Part shown: positions 59,892 to 64,000 of the stretch, in pieces
How positions within the stretch are numbered: the stretch's first letter is position 1
Layout: the number at the start of each line of letters is the position of its first letter
Origin: Xylaria sp. FL1777
Taxonomy: Eukaryota; Ascomycota; Sordariomycetes; Xylariales; Xylariaceae
Direction: 5' to 3'
Assembly (NCBI GenBank): GCA_022578965.1
Contig: MU400514.1
Coordinates: 372,001-436,000, forward strand
DNA: 64,000 nucleotides
Translations under genes and position numbers: made by a program
The notes under the pieces: model-generated
The model's database searches: none
The model's input: only the letters and a program-made list of their open reading frames with translations
Told to the model about the DNA's origin: nothing

Positions 59892-61151
59892 ATGGTCGAA
59901 CACCATCCTGTCCACAACAGCGAGGTTTTTCTATTAGGATTAGCCCCTCGCCCCTCCGTGCCCCCGCCGTCTCCCCCGTCGCCTCTGACGCCCACAGATG
60001 CCGGGTCCAGCACGCCCATTGAGCCTCTTTGTCTAGACGGCTCGGGGATCTCTGCAGACGTCGAAGATGCAAGCTCGGTCGCGAGACGACGCGTCGCCGG
60101 CGCCATCCATGTCCTCAACACCGAGGCCACCGCCCTCCGGAGCTTGACCCAGTTGTACAAGACCGACGCGACGGCAGCAGAGGGCTTCGACGCGGCAGTG
60201 GACGCCGTCGTCCGGCAATGCAGCGCAAAGGGCAAGCTGGTTGTCACGGGTGTGGGCAAATCCGGACACATCGGGAAGAAGCTCGTGGCGACCTTCAATA
60301 GCCTGGGCCTGCACTCGACGTTCCTCCACCCCACGGAAGCCCTGCACGGCGACCTGGGCAAGGTCAGCGAACACGACGCCGTCCTCTTCATCACCTTCTC
60401 CGGCAAGACGTCCGAGCTGCTGGCGCTGCTCCCCCACGTCGACCCGAGCCTGCCCGTCATCGTCCTCACCGCGCACTCGCGGCCTGCCGACTGCGAGCTC
60501 ATCCGCCACCGCCCCGGCGCCATCCTCCTGCCGGCGCCCATCCACGAGTCCGAGACCGTCTCCTTCGGCATATCGGCCCCGACGACCTCCACCACCGTCG
60601 CGCTCGCGCTAGGTGACGCCTTCGCCGTCGTCGTCTCGCAGGAGCTGCACGCGAGCGTCTCCTCCGTCTTCGCGCGCAACCACCCGGGCGGTGCCATCGG
60701 CGCCGCCTTTAGTAGCGCCACCAAACCGGGTACGATACGCGAGCTCGCGGTGTCATTCAGTGACATCACCGCGGCCTCCGCCTCTCCCTCCGCCAACACC
60801 GCGCTCTCCGGTGCCGACGTCCTCAAGGCCGGCTACGAGTCGCCGTCGGGCTGGGTCAGCGTCGGCGACGCCCTCGCCTGCCCCTCGCGCATCCGCCGCC
60901 TCGACACCGCGCTCATCACCCGCCCGCTCCCCGATATCCCCGACCTGCTCGTTCCGCGGAGCGAGTGGATCAGCATCGGCGCCGACACGCGTGTCGCGCA
61001 GGCCGCATGCTGGATCCGCGATCCGCTCATCGCGCCCGACTACGGCGAGGCCGCTTGCGGCGAGGATTCCATCCTCGCTGTCGTGGATGCGAAGGGGGAC
61101 GTCATTGGCGTTTTAGAGGCTGGTGAGCTGTTGCGGTGGCGCGAAGAATAG
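59892..61151 (+). CDS. SIS-domain sugar-phosphate isomerase, KpsF/GutQ (arabinose-5-phosphate isomerase) type
   Basis: A single exon of 419 aa. Residues 17-45 form a Pro/Ser-rich leader. The SIS fold runs from about 66 to 260. It shows the family motifs LVVTGVGKSGHIGKKLVATFNSLG (116-139), HPTEALHGDLG (146-156), FITFSGKTSE (167-175) and the hallmark FARNHPGGAIG (260-270). A C-terminal stretch (about 350-415), ending ILAVVDAKGDVIGVLEAGELLRW, fits a CBS-like regulatory module. In bacteria the family interconverts ribulose-5-phosphate and arabinose-5-phosphate for lipopolysaccharide or glucitol metabolism. The role in fungi, which have no lipopolysaccharide, is not established. The gene is intronless with strongly G/C-ending codons, and long antisense frames (for example 59876-60826) are by-products of that. 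Convergent with the MARVEL-like gene. Confidence 0.93.
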   Translation: MVEHHPVHNSEVFLLGLAPRPSVPPPSPPSPLTPTDAGSSTPIEPLCLDGSGISADVEDASSVARRRVAGAIHVLNTEATALRSLTQLYKTDATAAEGFDAAVDAVVRQCSAKGKLVVTGVGKSGHIGKKLVATFNSLGLHSTFLHPTEALHGDLGKVSEHDAVLFITFSGKTSELLALLPHVDPSLPVIVLTAHSRPADCELIRHRPGAILLPAPIHESETVSFGISAPTTSTTVALALGDAFAVVVSQELHASVSSVFARNHPGGAIGAAFSSATKPGTIRELAVSFSDITAASASPSANTALSGADVLKAGYESPSGWVSVGDALACPSRIRRLDTALITRPLPDIPDLLVPRSEWISIGADTRVAQAACWIRDPLIAPDYGEAACGEDSILAVVDAKGDVIGVLEAGELLRWREE

Positions 61152-61818
61152 CTGTGGTTTTTCTTTTCTTTCCTTTTTTTCTTCTTCTTTTAGGTTGGGA
61201 ACGGGGGCGGAAATGTACATAGACGGCGATAGCGTCGGATTCGTGCTAGAAGTTGAATCCCTTGGGAATGATTGAACGAATTGAATATATGAGCCGTGAG
61301 TCTACAACGGCTAAAGGCGAAAAAACATTAGGAATAGACGGGTCTTTTCTTTCTCGGCCGCCTGGAGTCGGCCTCCTTCATACACTTTAGCATTGGGTTC
61401 TACTGTGCGCTTCTCTAGTGAATGGCGGTAGTAAACATCCCGAGCGAGGTTCTCAGCGATTACTTGTCTATTATGACTGGAATCACAGGGGTCCCGGGTT
61501 TATAGGGTTGATGTGTTCCAAAAATGCATTGTTTGCTATGAGACTTGTTGTCTGTCTGTTTACCTAGAGACAACAGTTCTATCAAAGGAGTATACTAACT
61601 GATAATACAGGATGCCCAAAAACTCCTTTTGAATGTAAGTAAAGCCCGGGAACCAGTTGACATGCGGTATCGCCAAAACGCCTTATGAATCGAATGCAGT
61701 TCGCTAGAAAGCGAAATGGTGTTGTTTGTGAAGAAGCTGTGATTAAATCCACCTATTATTATCTCTATAATTTCCCGTCGTGGCCTTGTATCCTCGTGTT
61801 TATAACTTGGGGCACCGT
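61152..61818. other. Convergent intergenic region, 0.67 kb
   Basis: Lies between the 3' ends of the SIS-domain and MARVEL-like genes. A T-rich stretch (61157-61192) directly after the SIS stop may belong to its terminator. Nothing else is seen. Confidence 0.45.
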
Positions 61819-62511
61819 CTACACCGCGTTCGACTCGGTAAACTTGCTCAGCTTGGGAGCGAACTTGGGGGCAACGACAGGGGCGACTTTGGAGGCGACC
61901 GAAGCGACCTTAGCGACCTTGGAAGCCTTGCCGAGCTTGGAGCTGAGGCCAGACTCTTCAAACTTGTCAGAAACCTTATTTTCAATCTGCTCGAGCTTGC
62001 TGTCGATCTTCTCATCGACCTTGCGCGAGACGAAGGTACGGAAACAGCCGTAGCAGCCAGTCAGCAGCCAAAAGATAGCATTGACGAGATCAACCCAGAC
62101 AGCGTGACGCATAACGCTCACGCGCGTGTTCTCGTACCACTTGTGCTCATCGTCATCGGGCATGCGCAGGAAGATGACGGCGAAGGTGCCGAAGACAGCA
62201 ATCCAGAGCACGAAGAGCGTGAAGTCCCATGCGAAGAGCCGCGCCGTCCTCACGAAGGGCTGCGGGATGGCGAACACCACGGACGTTATGGCACTTAAGG
62301 ACGCCACTATGAGAGCGAACACCCATTGAACAGCCTGCGACCTGTCATTTCTGTGGTCTGAGCTTACACGCGAGCCGTACAGGCCGACCACGACAAGGGC
62401 GAAGATCAGCTGCAGACCACGACCGAAGAGACGGAGCCAGGTCTCGTAGATGTATATAGACTTGGTTATGGCACCCTTGCCAAACTTAGAAGCGAATGAT
62501 CCGAGCTGCAT
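61819..62511 (-). CDS. Four-pass MARVEL-like membrane protein
   Basis: A single exon of 230 aa. Four hydrophobic segments are visible at about residues 33-48 (LQLIFALVVVGLYG), 63-84 (VQWVFALIVASLSAITSVVFAI), 93-115 (FAWDFTLFVLWIAVFGTFAVIFL) and 138-158 (AVWVDLVNAIFWLLTGCYGCF). This is the arrangement of fungal MARVEL-domain proteins, which sit in the plasma membrane or vesicles. The C-terminal 70 residues are cytosolic and charged, then repetitive: a KVDEKIDSKLEQIENKVSDK helix followed by an Ala/Val/Lys series (KVAKVASVASKVAPVVAPK). That tail is unusual in its regularity and could form an amphipathic helix. The ATG at 62511 is the first in frame. The function is unknown beyond membrane association. 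Confidence 0.88.
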   Translation of the reverse strand: MQLGSFASKFGKGAITKSIYIYETWLRLFGRGLQLIFALVVVGLYGSRVSSDHRNDRSQAVQWVFALIVASLSAITSVVFAIPQPFVRTARLFAWDFTLFVLWIAVFGTFAVIFLRMPDDDEHKWYENTRVSVMRHAVWVDLVNAIFWLLTGCYGCFRTFVSRKVDEKIDSKLEQIENKVSDKFEESGLSSKLGKASKVAKVASVASKVAPVVAPKFAPKLSKFTESNAV

Positions 62512-63785
62512 GGTTGATATTGTTTTTGATTTTGTCTTGGGTTGACGATGTGTCGGGTAGTGAGTGAGGGAGGTGAGAAGTGGTTGATTAGATAACTAAT
62601 GCTGCCGCAGACAGAGATTTAATCTAACGAACGAGAAACTCCGAGAAGTGAAAACCTGCAGAAGAAGAACGAATGGGTATCGATTACTCAATGTATAAAG
62701 AGGTGATAGTCAAGTCTATAGAATCAACAGTGACAACCAGTGTCGAAGCGGCCGAAGAGAAAAAAAGTAAGTGGATGGTTGGAATTGGGTGAAGATAAGG
62801 TCGAAAGAGATGGTGGGGAAGGACAAGCAGATGAGAGAAGATGGAGGAATATGGGAGGCTTCGTAGATATTTGAATCACGAAGACAATGAGAAAAGGGTC
62901 GGCCAGGTCAGGTCGAGGTCGAGGTCGAGGTCAAGGCCAAGGTCAAGGCCAAGGTCATGGTCAAGGCCAAAATTAGATCGACTCAGGCCGTAACAAGCGC
63001 CCAATTCTTTAGCCAGGCAAGGCCGAAATTACCTGGGTGAGTATTTGGGTATAGCCTTCAATGTCAATGTCCAAAGGGCGGCAAAGACCAAGGGCAGAGG
63101 CCTTTGTTCCCCGCCCATCGAGTATGAGAGGGTTGAAGGTGAGAACGAAATGAGGCTCTCTCAGCCAAGCAAGTGAAAGCAGCTCTCCACTGTGCGTGTA
63201 CTGTATTCGGGACCTTCTGTGGGGCTTTGTTGTAGACGCCGGCTGCTGGGCCTGGATGACTGGCTGTAGAGACTCCATGGCTGAGACAGTGGGCGCTAAG
63301 CACGCTATCAGTCTGGCGGGCTCTAGCATCTCTCGCGGTGGTGTCGCCGCGCGTGTCAGGGCATGGTAGCGCTAGCTCCACTACTGTAGCCGCTGAGACG
63401 TGTTTCAGACATTCTGGGGGCGCCTCGACTTGAGCAAACAAACTTCACCTCGAGGTCTGCACATATAGCATATGGTACTTCTTCGCTTAGGTATGTATCT
63501 ATGGAATATAAAATATATATTCTACTACGTTTCTTTATAATTGTATTTTTCTACTGCAAATTCGACCATTACCTTAATATTCCCACGACGATACTAAAAG
63601 AGAGAAGAGAGAGAGCAAATAATGCTACTCAAGCGCCTTGACAGGGAATTTACGAGTTGCGGCGATATGTATTTTTTTTCAATAGGTGGGATCCTTTTCG
63701 AGCAAGCATGATATGTCTGTCCTCTATTCTTTGTCCTCACAATCCGGGCACAGTCATTGTTGACAAACCATCTACTCAATCCGGC
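62512..63785. other. Intergenic region, 1.3 kb
   Basis: Upstream of the MARVEL-like gene. It includes the GGTCRA hexamer array (62905-62970) and otherwise only unconvincing short frames. AT-rich DNA follows at 63480-63600. Confidence 0.5.
62905..62970. repeat. GGTCRA/GGCCAA hexamer array
   Basis: About eleven 6-bp units alternate among GGTCGA, GGTCAA and GGCCAA. It is a minisatellite about 400 bp upstream of the MARVEL-like ATG. Confidence 0.9.
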
Positions 63786-64000
63786 CTACGGCATTGTAAA
63801 CAGAAAACCATGTGAAGGGTGGGTGGCACAATCCCTTCTATATGGCTTCTCTCCACCTCCTTGGCCTCTGTAGGCTCTTTTGACGAGTAAGCTAGGGTGA
63901 CTATTCCGCCTAGAAGCTACGGAGTTCTCTGAGGATGAATTAGTAATAGTTTGTACCTCTCCTTCAGGCTCATGGCCCTTAATCCGCTCGTTCAAGGTAA
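63786..64000 (-). CDS. Possible C-terminal end of a gene entering from the right edge
   Basis: A minus-strand frame is open from the right edge to a TAG at 63786-63788 and contains no ATG-led start inside the window. Its composition (TLNERIKGHEPEGEV, an SSSENSVASRRNS stretch, then LLVKRAYRGQGGGEKPYRR) is polar and plausible for a protein tail. With only about 70 codons and no homology I cannot exclude chance. Confidence 0.3.
   Translation of the reverse strand, partial: TLNERIKGHEPEGEVQTITNSSSENSVASRRNSHPSLLVKRAYRGQGGGEKPYRRDCATHPSHGFLFTMP

Noticed and set aside
59876..60826. 316-codon minus-strand frame opposite the SIS-domain gene
   Set aside because: Produced by G/C-ending codons of the real gene; sequence has no recognisable motif.

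Overview
The window looks like nuclear DNA of a filamentous ascomycete (Pezizomycotina, probably a Sordariomycete). The reasons are short introns of about 42-230 nt with GT...CTNAY...AG signals, a Zn(II)2Cys6 regulator, a HET-domain protein, an amadoriase-like flavoenzyme and Pezizomycotina-style Atg5, Ten1 and Snf7 sequences. The species assignment is inference. Most exon structures below were rebuilt by eye from splice signals and frame continuity.

Layout. 1-2917: acidic low-complexity protein on the minus strand, running off the left edge. 6.5-10.5 kb: housekeeping block with snf7 (minus) and ten1 (plus) divergent, then a small conserved three-exon gene (minus) convergent with ten1. 13.2-14.2 kb: atg5. 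18.4-22.1 kb: a six-exon Zn2Cys6 transcription factor. 22.1-35.6 kb: 13.5 kb with no convincing intact gene, many simple repeats and dispersed short motifs. 35.6-38.5 kb: an unknown 235-aa gene divergent from a CSA/ERCC8-type WD40 gene. 38.5-45.6 kb: another gene-poor, partly AT-rich stretch. 45.6-46.5 kb: a Pab2-type nuclear poly(A)-binding protein. 49.6-58.3 kb: an accessory-looking run, all on the plus strand: a small secreted cysteine-rich protein, a cytochrome P450, an amadoriase/sarcosine-oxidase-like FAD enzyme and a HET-domain protein. 59.9-62.5 kb: a bacterial-style SIS-domain sugar-phosphate isomerase (plus) convergent with a four-pass MARVEL-like membrane protein (minus). A possible minus-strand gene end sits at the right edge.

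Functions. The housekeeping genes cover ESCRT-III sorting (snf7), telomere capping (ten1), autophagy (atg5), transcription-coupled repair (CSA-like) and mRNA 3'-end/poly(A) biology (pab2). They are single-function neighbours and do not form one pathway. The P450, flavin oxidase and HET run is the most cluster-like part, but no backbone synthase is present.

The most unusual non-genic signal is two short words that recur in noncoding DNA far above chance. TACTGCGTA occurs 16 times on the two strands. The palindrome TACCTAGGTA occurs 11 times. None of the copies I located lies in an exon.
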